Source of the DNA: Micromussa lordhowensis
Lineage: Eukaryota; Cnidaria; Anthozoa; Scleractinia; Lobophylliidae
NCBI GenBank assembly: GCA_964020085.1
Contig: OZ026600.1
Coordinates: 27,221,783 to 27,285,782, forward strand
Direction: 5' to 3'
Length of the DNA stretch: 64,000 bases
Below, piece after piece: positions 1-12,500 of this stretch. The notes under the pieces are model-generated. The model had not been told where the DNA came from and made no database searches. It saw nothing but the letters and a program-made list of their open reading frames with translations. Numbering within the stretch: the stretch's first letter is position 1; every line of letters begins with the position of its first letter. The position numbers were made by a program, and so were the translations under genes.

Positions 1-489
1 TTTTCAGTTAATGAACCAGTTGAAGTTGCCAAGATTTCATACAATGTATCCAGGACTGTCATTACGTTTTGAGTCACCTGTTTCCTTAATCTTCACACCT
101 TCAACAACCTGTAGTTACTTTGTGAGTGAAAAGCATCATCAACAGGCCAGTTCACCTGTAACATCCAGGGCCCATCACACATACTTAGCCATAACACATA
201 ATTTTGGGTTACAGCCCTTAATAACAGCCCTAGTATGATTATTGTTCTGGCCAGTTTGAAAACATATCAGTTCAGATCAGACACAATGTTTTTAAATATC
301 GTCTTTGTGCTGAGGACAAACATTTGAGGACAGGTATTTGAGAAACTGCCCATGACAGAGGGGTTGTGAGGGTTACTTTTGGCAGACATCCATGGGCATT
401 ATTTTACAGTACCTAAGTTGCTTGGCCTCTTTCCAGGGCCCAAGTCACTATTTGTGTATTCTGATCACCCCTGTCTTATTTACAATTAG
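1..489. other. ANAPC1 intron, no recognisable content
   Basis: No exon with APC1 similarity, RNA gene or repeat structure was seen. The short open frames match nothing I know. Confidence 0.6.
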
Positions 490-588
490 ATATGGTACCA
501 AAGGGAAAGCTTCAAAAGCATTCCTTACACAAGACAAGTTTGGTGCTACCTTTCTGTGCTATCTTCTGGGACAATTGGATAAATTAAG
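490..588 (+). CDS. ANAPC1: ANAPC1 exon 1 of window
   Basis: Reads FLTQDKFGATFLCYLL, matching the end of the N-terminal beta-propeller of APC1. Acceptor attag at 485-489, donor gtaatg. It starts with one base of a split codon and ends with two, so an exon lies off the left edge. Confidence 0.85.
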
Positions 589-3500
589 GTAATGCTAGCT
601 GGTAGCAACATTCCCTCAGCACTATGATGGAATTTTAAGTACAGTTGACTCTCCGCTTACGGTCACTCTCATAAGCAGACAGCTCTACTTATGGACATTA
701 AATGTATTTTCAATTGCTCATTTTTACCTTTTTCCCCTTTTTTTTGTATGGGTCCAGAATAATTCTTGTAAGTGGGCACTTTTTCCAATTCCCGAGGGTG
801 TCCGCTTATGAGAGAGTTGACTGTATTTACTGTTGCCACTATATCAAATTTGATGTCCAAATGTGTAATATACAAGGATTTGCCCATAATCAATGTGGAA
901 TGGTTTTGGAAATTGTCTGGACTAATTTGCAGTATGGTCAGACATCATGTCTGAAAACCTGAAAGACTCCTGTTGACAGATCATGTAACTATATATACAT
1001 GTATGTTGTAGGTCAAAATGAAATTCAGGTTTAAATATATTTTAACCTAGTTTGATTCTCAATTTTCTTTGTCTTCTAACCCTAATTATTTTTGGTCCTT
1101 GAATAATTAGGGTTAAGAGACAAAGGAATTTCATTTTAACCTGAATTTCATTTTGACCTACAACATATACATTCTTGACTTGTTTCAATAGTAAGAATAA
1201 CTGTTGTGTGTTTCCTGTGTTGCAGAGGAGTGCAATTTACTCAAGGAGGTGACTGTCTAGAATTTACGAATGCATATGAAATACCTGCTAGAGATGCTGT
1301 CCCAATCGAGGTACATGCAATGTCTGTGTTAATATTAGTTCACTTGACTGTAAACCCCAATTGCAGCTAGGGATGACATCTTCATTTTCTTTACAACTTC
1401 TTGCACATAATAATTTGGCTACATACAACTACAAACAAGGCTAGTGATGTTTTGAATTATTATAGTACTGTTGTTCTTACATGAAAGCAAGATCTTCCTT
1501 TAGTAGAATGATGTGATTGACCATTGTAATAGGTAAATGGTTTTGGTTTTTGGACACTGAAATGGAAACTGCTCTTGGCATAATTACTTGTGAACTTTTA
1601 AAATATATGACATCTGGGGAATTCATGTTCTGACTACACAATTTCTTATTTTCTAGAAATTAAACATGATGCTTGTGCTGGAGCCAAACTATACACTAGT
1701 TATTTATAGTGGAATGGTGAAGGTAATGATATTAATTTTTTAAAAAAGTTGTGGTTTAGTTTTTATGAGAATAGGTCTCTGAATAGTTAACCCCTAGGTA
1801 GACTTTAACACATGTACAGTGTACACACTATTTACATGTACACATCAGTCAGACAGGGAGAATTGACATGGCCATGTTATTTCTATTTAGGATTAATTGT
1901 TGTTAAAGGTACATTTTTGTATTAATAATAAACCTTTCTGAATTTCGCGACAAGACTTTTCTAAGTGACTGTAAGCAGTTCAAAAATAATAGTCTGACTA
2001 ACAACAAGATTCATTTGTACTCTTCACTTTCTGGAAGTAGTCTTGGGAAGGTAATGTCAGTGACTTACTGACAAAAGCAGGAAAAATTACATTTAGTGGG
2101 TTCTGAAAAAAAAACGATTGGCAATATGTTGTCAATCTGGACAGAATTTTAAAGTATTATAAACCTTCAGCATTTGGTTGTCAATGTCAGCGAGTCCATT
2201 GTATATATCAAAAGGTGGAGTCCCTGATTACCTTAACTGAGAAACTAGCAGAGGGAAATTCAGGCCTATTCTAGCCTATGGACATGTTTATGGGCTACCA
2301 GAAGATAAAAATTGATGTTGATCTGGTTTCTAGGTTTGGCTAGACTCCTGAAAGTGTGAAAAAAGAAAGTATGATATATTTCTGTGAGTGTTTGTGCTGG
2401 AGAGTTACATGTACATTTTGTGGCTCCATGCCATTTTGTTTACCCAGCCTGCAAATGTAGCAATTTGATCTTAACCCTGAAAACTTTTAAGGAATAAACG
2501 TGCAAATCTTTAGCTAGAAAACAACTTTGCCAACATGTTGTCTGTGAACCGTTTGGTCTTTGTAATACACCTTCAACATTTCAGTGTTTTATGAAGAGAT
2601 GTGCAGGTCATGCCACTGGCTGTTTAAAATTATAATCAGAGTAAAGAAAGCAGAGTGACGATAACTCTCAATAAAGAAACAACAGTTTTCAATTTACAAA
2701 ACATGTTTCGACATTCTCATGTCATCTTCAGTTGCAAATGAGCTTTTAACGGTTGTATATTTGAATTTTATATTAAGGTACGTTACAAAATTACGCGTCT
2801 AAACTTGCGTTACAATTTGAATATCTAGTGCGCGGAAAACAAAATTAGCGCGCGCAAAAATAAAATAAAAGACACAAGGAACAACATAATCAAAAGGAAA
2901 GAGACAAATCTAGTTGCCTCAACTGCTGATTAAGAATGGGATTTTCCCACTTACTGTGCAGTGCCTCTTTGATCTTAATTTGGAATTTTGAGGCGGCAGA
3001 ATCTAAGATCGTGAAACATTCTGTAGCACAAGAGTCATGACGGGCCCTAGATGATTGCAGGTGCCTGTAAACATGCGAAGACTTGTCCGACAAGAGGTGT
3101 GCACGAACACGTGTACAAAGGTGGCGAGTAGTCTCGCCCATGTGAAATGAATACTCGGGTGCCTGGCGTTGATATAATCGAAGAACATAAGTGCGTCTTG
3201 CTCATTATTAAACAAACAAAAGGTGTCATCAACATAGCGTCTATAGAAGAGAACTTGAGAAGAAGAATAGTTATCTAACCAGTTTTTTTCATTTTTCGTT
3301 TCACAATGGAAAAGGAAATCGATAAGAAATTATCGTTTCTAGACATATTGCTAGACAACAACCTTCCATCGATCATTACTAGTGTATATCGCAAGAAGAC
3401 GTTTACTGGTCTTCTTACTAATTATTTTAGCTTCGCCCCTTTGAATTACAAACTGGGTTTAGTAAGAACATTACTAGACAGAGTGTATAAGATCAACAAT

Positions 3501-6500
3501 ACCTGGGTTGGTTTTCATCTGGACGTTAAGAAGCTTATTTTCTTATTACGGAAAAACTGTTTTCCGTCTTGGGTCATCGACAAGATTATTCACAGGTATC
3601 TTTCAAAGAAAATGAATCCTTCTCTGACTGGGCAGAACGTCTCATCTAACTCCGGGGAAACTTCCACGCACTTCTATAAAGTTCCTTACGTTGGCCAGTT
3701 TTCTAAAATCGCCCAGACTAAGTTAGGACAACTAATCAAACGTTATTGTAAAGCTGATTTAGATATTAAGTTGGTCTTTAGTACCTTTAAACTTAGAAAC
3801 ATGTTCAGCGTGAAAGATTCAGTGCCGCAAGGTCTACGTTCGCGTGTCGTTTATAAATTTTTGTGTGCTGGCTTTAATGCCAGTTACATTGGCGAGACTT
3901 CTCGCCACCTTTGTACACGTGTTCGTGAGCACCTTTTGTCGGACAAGTCTTTGCATGTTTACAGGCACCTGCAATCATCTAGGGCCTGTCATGACTCTTG
4001 TGCTACAGAATGTTTCACGATCTTAGATTCTGCCGCCTCAAAATTCCAAATTAAGATCAAAGAGGCACTGCACAGTAAGTGGGAAAATCCCATTCTTAAT
4101 CAGCAGTTGAGGCATCTAGATTTGTCTCTTTCCTTTTGATTATGTTGTTCCTTGTGTCTTTTATTTTATTTTTGCGCGCGCTAATTTTGTTTTCCGCGCA
4201 CTTGATATTCAAATTGTAACTCAAGTTTAGACGCGTAATTTTGTAACGTACCTTAATATAAAATTCAAATGTACAACCGTTAAAAGCTCATTTGCAACTG
4301 AAGATGACATGAGAATGTCGAAACATGTTTTGTAAATTGAAAACTGTCGTTTCTTTATTGAGAGTTATAATCAGAGTGCATGAAAGAACACTTGAGGCTG
4401 AACTTGACTACTGTATGTACTACACTTTTCAATTCTTTTGGAATGAAGTGACATTTTTGGAACTGAGGTTGGAGACAAGGTTGAATTGAGAGCCTGCATG
4501 GTTGTCATGGCTTAACTAGGCCCATGTCAACTTGTCTGAACCCACTGTTAGAACTAAGATTATACTGAACAGTGTATAATACATGTATTTGTCCATAAAT
4601 TATTGTCAGTAGTGACAGGTCTACTATTGATAAGATTAACAAAAGTACAGTGCCATCTCATTGACACAGTTATACTGTCAACCTTCAGGGTTGTCAAGTA
4701 CATTTACAAATGTTTCCTATTATCAAAGTGGATGAGTCCTCACAATTCAATACCCCTGACAAGGTAAGCCGAAAATTTAGTGTCATTAACACTTTACAGT
4801 GATGGTACATGTAGTCCCCTTTCTGCAAGGGGGGGGGGGGGGAGGGGGATATTTACCCCCCCTCCAGAAATCTGTTATCTTGCATGTTACTGTGTTAATA
4901 TCTTATCCCTGTATTTCCTGCAGATGTTATCATTCACATCCATTCAACTAAACAAGAGCGATGTGGACATGGAAGGTGCATTAATATCAGAAAAAGTTTA
5001 AATTTCACTCAATTTCATTGCCTGTGTATGTTATACAACAATAAGCATACATGTATTTTGTCCCTTATTAGAATCATTTTTTACAAACATTTTGATACAT
5101 ATTGATATCATATGTAGGACTCATGCCTGACTTATTTTGCAGATTTGAAAGTTAGACAATCCGAGACAAAGCCCTTGCAAGGGATGAGAGTTACATCTCT
5201 CAGAGATGCAGTATCTACGACCTGTAATCTCGTAAGGAAGCATTGAGAACATGTATTTAAAGAGTTTAAATGAAATTAAGAAGTGGTCATAACAGTTGTC
5301 TTGGTATAGTCAATAAAATGAAATTTAACCAAATTCTAATCAGAGCTACAGTAGTTAATCACAAATAAGATAAATCCATGGATCAATTATAGTTCAGGGC
5401 CAGGTTCAGTGTTCAAAGCCCGATTAAGCTTAACCCAGGGCTAGTGAGAATTTTGATTTCAGTTTTGCAACTTTTCGGAGAGGTTTTCTGTTTATATTGT
5501 TTGGCCTTCTCTTTTGAATTTGAATAATCTCAAACTAAACAAAAAATAGGAAGTGAAAAACATTTTTATAGAAGAAACATTAATACTTCGGTTAACTTTT
5601 AATCCTGGGTTAGTGTTAACCGGCTTTTGAACAACCCAGTGCAGTCTTACTACATTATTATTTTGGTTCAACTGCAAATTATTTGATTTATTTGGCATTA
5701 GTGTAGGGAGTTGGGAAGTACATGTGTACATGTAACTGCAGCAGTTGCATACCAAGTTGAGAAGTAAACCAGACATGTCAATACAGAATGGTGTACATGT
5801 AGTGATACAGTGATGGTGAAATACATGTAATTTGAAACAATTTAGGTGGCCTCTGCTACATGTATAAGCCTACTGGCTTTCTGGAGGTCTCTTTGCCCAA
5901 ACTAAATTGTTGTACATGTACCTTTATATATTTCTTTTTTTATTCTTCGAAATAAATGATGATGATGGTAATGAAAAAAATGATGTACAGTGACAGAGCT
6001 TTGCTTGCTAAATGTTAAAGGGGTGATTCTGTGCCTATATTATACCTAATCAACATACTGGATTCATATGAATGTTGTGCCGCGTAGCACTATCAACACA
6101 AATGGTGGAACAGAGAATTAACTCTGAAGTGTAATTTAAAGTGCTAACTAACCCACTGGGCGTTAGCCCTAGTAAAGGGAATCAGGGAACCACACGAGGT
6201 AAAGAAAAAATCTTTTGACCTCGGTGGGAATCGAACCCACGACCTCCGGATTTGATCTTCCGTTACTCTGCCGACTGAGCTACGAGGTCGGACAGAGAAA
6301 GTCGGGGACGATTTAGGTGGTGAATCGCGGCGAAGAGAAAGTAAGGGTACATATGAATGTTGTGCCGCGTAGCACTATCAACACAAATGGTGGAACAGAG
6401 AATTAACTCTGAAGTGTAATTTAAAGTGCTAACTTGAACCCGTGAAGTAACCCACTGCGCTAGCCCTAGTAAAGGGAATCAGGGAACCACACGAGGTAAA

Positions 6501-9500
6501 GAAAAAATCTTTTGACCTCGGTGGGAATCGAACCCACGACCTCCGGATTTGATCTTCCGTTACTCTGCCGACTGAGCTACGAGGTCGGACAGAGAAAGTC
6601 GGGGACGATTTAGGTGGTGAATCGCGGCGAAGAGAAAGTAAGGGTACATATGAATGTTGTGCCGCGTAGCACTATCAACACAAATGGTGGAACAGAGAAT
6701 TAACTCTGAAGTGTAATTTAAAGTGCTAACTTGAACCCTCGTAGCTCAGTCGGCAGAGTAACGGAAGATCAAATCCGGAGGTCGTGGGTTCGATTCCCAC
6801 CGAGGTCAAAAGATTTTTTCTTTACCTCGTGTGGTTCCCTGATTCCCTTTACTAGGGCTAACGCCCAGTGGGTTACTTCACGGGTTCAAGTTAGCACTTT
6901 AAATTACACTTCAGAGTTAATTCTCTGTTCCACCATTTATACTGGATTCATAGTTTGGTAAAGGAAACATGGAGTGCTATGAAATAAGAAGTATCTGGAA
7001 AAATGTTTCATTGTACTTCTGACGGGTTGCATAATTTATAGCTAATATTCTAACAGAAATCTTTGTAAATTTGTCTTGATTAGGTGTTGACTGATGGGTC
7101 AATCTGTAGAATTACTCTGCCCATGTTATCCCAAAATTTGGCAGGTTGGTAATACTCTAAACAAGCAAGTTTATCATTAACCTTAAAATGTACAGTATCA
7201 CATTAATATGTTTATCTGCACACTTCTCTTAAGCTAAGTACAAGTTTTACACTGTTTCCTATTATTAGTTTTAGTTGGATAAAGAATAGCCAAGCCACAC
7301 CGTCCCTGGTCATTTAAGAGAATATGAAGGCAGTACAAGGATGGTCGCAAACTGCTTAAGAGAGGTGTTTTTTTAATACAGGTTGCATTGACACTATCAA
7401 ATTTCATAGTATCCAGACTTTGACAACTGACTGTTAAAGAAAGGGTGTCCAGGAGTAAAGTGTCTGACTGACTGTTATTCTAGGGCTCTTGCAACAGGCA
7501 CACCATTTGACGAATCCATAAGAAGTCTTTCAACCTCTTTTGTGTGTATATATCCTAACAGCGAGGACTAGTTTCTATTTATCAAAAGCATGCTAATTGT
7601 TACAACATTGTTTCTTCACTTAGTTACTGCTTGTTTGGAGGCATTAAAGTGTGTTCTTCCTGCACCATTGGTGATCCAGGCCCACCTAGCTTGCTATGCT
7701 TCTGCACAGGCACCTCATTCCCAAGAAAGTGGTGGAGAATGGACATGGTTTACTCTTTGTGTCCTGGATTTAATGGGATATCCTCCTGACAGCAAAGAAA
7801 AGGTAAATAGTTGTCATGGTGGCAATTCAGGGAGGCCCAATATACTGGTACAAGTCTGTTATCCAGAGTTCCATATTTTTTTATTCATATTTTGGAGCCA
7901 TTCCCCTTGGCTAGTTTTGGAGGTTTGGAATTTGGGTGTGGAGAGGGAGTGCCCCTTTGGGTGGTGAAAACTCGCACCAAAATGTGAGTGATCCGTCGTA
8001 ATGAAATAAGCATCTTTTCATTGTATAGAGAAATGGGGAAAGTAAGGTCAAGCCTGCTTATGAGCCAAGTGGCCCATCAGGCCAGCATGTATCTCTGGTT
8101 TCAATAGCATAAAGCGAATAGGAGTATTTCTACTCCCCCTGGATGGGAAGCAAGTCTGTCGCAGGGTTACTCCCCACCATGCCTTCACTATTCAGAAAGA
8201 TGAAAAGGATAAATTGTATTGAATATAATTTTATTGCACAATTCAAGCAGAGTGATATATTATCTTTGAAATGAAAGTCATCAAAAAATAAACATTTTAA
8301 TACACCTTGTTTCATTATGATTACCATTGTTTCCCATAGTTTAACAAGCTGTCGTTTAAATTTGGCATTTGTAGATTCAGAGGGTTGCTACTTCTACATG
8401 TAGATGTAACTTTATCACTACTTTTTGTGAGGCCAGTACTTTTGTAATTAGGGGTTTGCTATCTACAGAATTTTGCAGTAATCTTGTAACCCTTAAATAA
8501 TGTACTTAATCTGTACAGTGTGACTCCCCTGGTTTACCTGCTGCTAAGAAATCTAAAACCCAGGCTGAAGACAATGACAACAAGGTATATATACTATATT
8601 TACATGTTCTATGTAACTGGTCTGAAGACTGCATGGTCAAGGTTTAGTGAGTAATAATTCTTTTATTAGCCCTGTGCATATTTTTGGGCCACCCTTCAGA
8701 AATAAAGATTTATTTTATTGTTACTTTACTGTACATTTACTTTACTTTTCTAAATAGTCTGTTTTGGAGGGTCTGGGGTGACCTTCACTCACGTTTTGTT
8801 TTACATTGATTCAAGGCTTGGGAAATGTTAATGAACAGTGCTCTCCACCAAGATGCAACAAGACAAGAAATTGGACTGCACCAATTGACAAACAAAGAAA
8901 TGCCAAATGGGAGAAGTCACTCAACTGTTAGAGCACAGTAAGTAGCTATGATTGAAACACTTAACTTACCAATAGGTGAGCTTTTTTGAGATGGGCAACA
9001 GTTCTGGCACGACAGGGAAGGTATCCATGGCATCTCTGATAGCACCACCACACTGACATAGTCAATGCGATACTTCCATGTACCTACATGTAACTGATAC
9101 TTGCCATAAAACAATGGTAGAGGAGTGGGTTCAAGGATCTACAAAGATCCACAGGCAAACAAAAGCAATATGTTGACACACCAAACAATGCAAGCAGATA
9201 ATTGCATGATGAGTTTTGGGGAGTCCCTGATAACGCTCCAGGGCCTGTGACTGGGAGTACTACTGACTAGCAAATGTTGCCTCAAGGTGAACTTAATCAC
9301 TAGGGATTCAATAATTATAAATCATGACAGCATGTCTTTACAGCTGGCATGATACATGTATTTGTACTGTGTTTTTCCTGGCCTCGTTTGTTTTGCTTTC
9401 CATGAGAAGTTGAATGGATATTCTGTTTTAAAAAAGACTACTTGAGCTCTAAATAATTATACGTTTTATGTTGCGTGAATGGCATTCTTGTCTATGCAGA

Positions 9501-12500
9501 TTTAAAAAAGATGCCCTTCTGTACCAGTATATTCCATCCATCTTGTTTGCTTGGCATTTGATTTATGAGGTATGTAACACTAGAATGATTTGTCAGTTAC
9601 ATGTACCTTATAGGTACGTTTGTTGCACTGGTACATTGTGATGAACTGTATCTACGTAATATATTGTGAGGGAACTACTGCGTGACATTATTCTAGTTGT
9701 GACTTACCGCCTTGTTGCATAACTACCACGCGGTTGTAATAGGATCTCTCAAGTGAGTTACAGGATCGGATAGACGAATAAATACATGTGTGTGTTTGGC
9801 GAGAAAACTGTTGTTTAATTTGGCTCGTTACACTGGTGGCAGCGGTGGTGGACTCAGCATATTGGTAAAATGGAGCACTATAACGATGGTGAAGTTAATT
9901 TTGGACCACTAATCGATTGAAACACGTAGGATTTTTGTCCGACTGTAAAAGACACGACAATGGCGAAATCGCCCGTTCCAGTTGGGAGCAGCACACCTCA
10001 CAGTACAGGACACAACAGCGATGGAACCGTCGATCAAGTTTTAAATGCCATTACGGCACTAAGTGTTGGAATAGAAAAGCAAAACAGTGCTTTAGAGGAT
10101 CGTTTCAGCGAACTGAGTAAACGCCTCGATGCCCTTGAAACAAAACAGCGTGACCGTCACGTTACACTGGCAACCGATCACCACAAAAGTGATCTTCCTG
10201 ATTTGTTTGGCGATCCTGAGGAAGCGTGTTTTAGTGCTCTTCCAGCACCTCTTTCTCCTAGCCCATATCGCCAGCTTCCTCAACAACGAGAGAAGCCGCG
10301 TGTCCGTCCAAGCCCATACAATGGTTCAACTTCGTGGGAGGATTATAAAGCCCAATTCGAACTTGTAGCCGATCTTAATCAATGGGATAGGCGAACCAAA
10401 GCAGCCTACCTGGCGGTCAGCCTGAGTGGCCAAGCCCACAAAACTCAGCGTACCAGCTACACGGACCTGGTTGCGGCACTTGGTAGTCGATTTGGAACAT
10501 CAAACAGAACAGGAATGTTCCGGGTTTCTCTGCGAAGTCGCACTCGTAAACCGGAGGAGACCCTCCCTGAACTGGCCCAGGCAATTTGGCGTTTGACAAG
10601 GCAAGCCTACCCTGATGCCACAGTTTCCCTTCGGGAGTCAATCGCAAAAGATCAGTTCATTGAGGCGCTGACAGATCCAGAACTACGTTGGAAGGTTCAT
10701 CAAGTAAAGGCAGTTACACTTTCTGAGGCATTAGACGCAGCAGTAGAAGTTGAGGCGTTTTTCTCTGCTGAGAAACAACGAAGCAGCAAAACAAAGATAC
10801 TGCAGGCGGTTACGTCCCAGCGTCCTGGGCCAACGAACGCAACTCTTCGGCAAGAGGTACACGAGCTCAAAACAATGGTTCAACCTCTGGCCCAGCATCC
10901 ACGAGGTACACCCGATACCCCGCCCCATGGCTGGCAGAGGACCTGGACTTCACCTGAGTGTTGGCTGTCCTAAACGCTTCGGAAATAGACTTCGTACACC
11001 GCCAAGTAGGTCCTTTCAGCCACCTAAGGAATGTCCAGGAAACGAGACACTGTCGAGTTCAAGGGCCGGAGCCCGACAGACCCCTCAACACTAAGGCCCA
11101 CCTTCCCTTCAGTCAAAACAGATGCTGTGAACCATTACAAAGATGGCTTGTATGTCAATGGAATCGTGAATGGTACACCGGTTCGGTTTTTAGTGGATAC
11201 AGGAGCAAACATCACCATAATTCAGACCCAGCTGTGGGAGGCTATGTCTCGCAGTCCAGCGTCAACACCAAGCCAACTCGAACATGTCCTGGACACCATG
11301 AAATTGGCCGATGGACGTTCCTCATCCTTCCTGGGACGTGGTAAGATGACGATTGCTTTAGGCGACCAGAAGCTTAACCATACAATCTGGGTGGCAGAAA
11401 TCGAACCAGAGGGGATTCTTGGTTTAGATTTCCTCAGACAATATGACTGTCAACTAGTGCTTAAAGATGGCTGTTATGAGCTACAGTTTGGCGATCCCAG
11501 CGAAGTTACCCACGGTCAACCCGCCACTCCCAGCTGCTTTAGAGTTTCTGTCGAAAACACAGCAGTCGTCCCTCCTAGGAGTGAGGCCTTGGTAGCTGGC
11601 AAAATCGTCGGCCAGTGCGCCCCTGTCCTAGGACTGCTCGAACCTACAGCCAGACTTATGGAAGTCAATCAGCTGATTCTAGCCAGAAGCCTGGTGGACA
11701 CCTCATCGGACATAATTCCCCTACGGGTGCTCAACCCTACAGATTACCCTTGTACATTGTATAAGGACACCGTGGCAGCGATGTGCGAGCCTGTCGACCT
11801 TCTGGAAGCTCCGCACATCTGGCAAAACAACGTGGCCTTCTGTCAGGAACGTGAGAAAGGCAGTAGTCTGACTAATGTACTAGACGATGACGGAGAAACG
11901 CCATGCGTCCCTGAGCACCTCTCAGACCTGTTCCAACGCAGCTCACATCTACTAGCTCCGGATGAGCGCTCGCAACTTGCACAACTGCTGACCGACTTTG
12001 CTGATGTATTTGCTGTGTCCTCTGATGACCTTGGTCATACCAGCTTGGTCACCCACCAGGTCAACACAGGATCTTCACTGCCTATCCGTCAGCCAGCGAG
12101 ACGCTTTCCACTACATAAACGAGCTGAAGCCAACACACTGCTCAAGGGCATGCTTAAAAAGGGAGTGATCAAGCCCTCCTCAAGTCCATGGACATCACCC
12201 ATCGTTTTGGTCATGAACAAAGATGGGTCCACCCGTTTCTGTGTGGACTATCGTAAGCTTAACGAGGTGACAGTTAAGGACAGCTACCCCGTTCCAAGGA
12301 TCGACGACTGCTTGGATGCGCTTGCTGGATGCAGATGGTTTTCCACCCTGGACCTCTGTAGCGGGTACTGGCAGGTTGCTATGAGCGAGGAAGATAAGCC
12401 AAAAACTGCCTTTAGCACTGGCAATGGTTTGTACCAGTTCACCGTCATGAGTTTTGGTCTCTGTAATGCCCCTGCGACCTTCGAGCGGCTGATGGAGAAG

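Larger units (their letters stand above)
2643..4364 (+). mobile_element. Penelope-like element, truncated and internally inverted
   Basis: The right part (about 3300-4364) runs forward: RT thumb, GIY-YIG endonuclease and 3' tail. The left part is inverted: the 3' tail and GIY-YIG end read on minus at about 2650-3135, joined to an RT palm piece with the catalytic YVDD at about 3300-3140. The 13-bp TTATAATCAGAGT occurs at 2630-2642 and 4365-4377, a likely target duplication. The arrangement resembles 5' inversion during target-primed reverse transcription. Confidence 0.85.
6069..6938. repeat. tRNA-like repeat array inserted with 14-bp duplication
   Basis: Two direct units start at 6064 and 6350 and a third at 6647. 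The third turns round, so a tRNA-like copy and its flank run in the opposite sense, making the right part a palindrome of the left. ATACTGGATTCATA occurs at 6055-6068 and 6939-6952, a target duplication of LINE-mediated size. Confidence 0.85.
7145..9499. other. Introns 7-10, no recognisable elements
   Basis: Introns 7145-7623, 7803-8518, 8585-8815 and 8938-9499 show no transposon, RNA gene or strong inverted repeat by eye. Confidence 0.45.

Noticed and set aside
4924..5001. Frame reading past exon 5 to a stop
   Set aside because: It continues into intron 5; the GT donor at 4976 and phase to exon 6 are better.
10917..11094. Separate small gene between G1 gag and pol
   Set aside because: The frames here are remnants of the gag C-terminus with lost zinc knuckle, not an extra gene.
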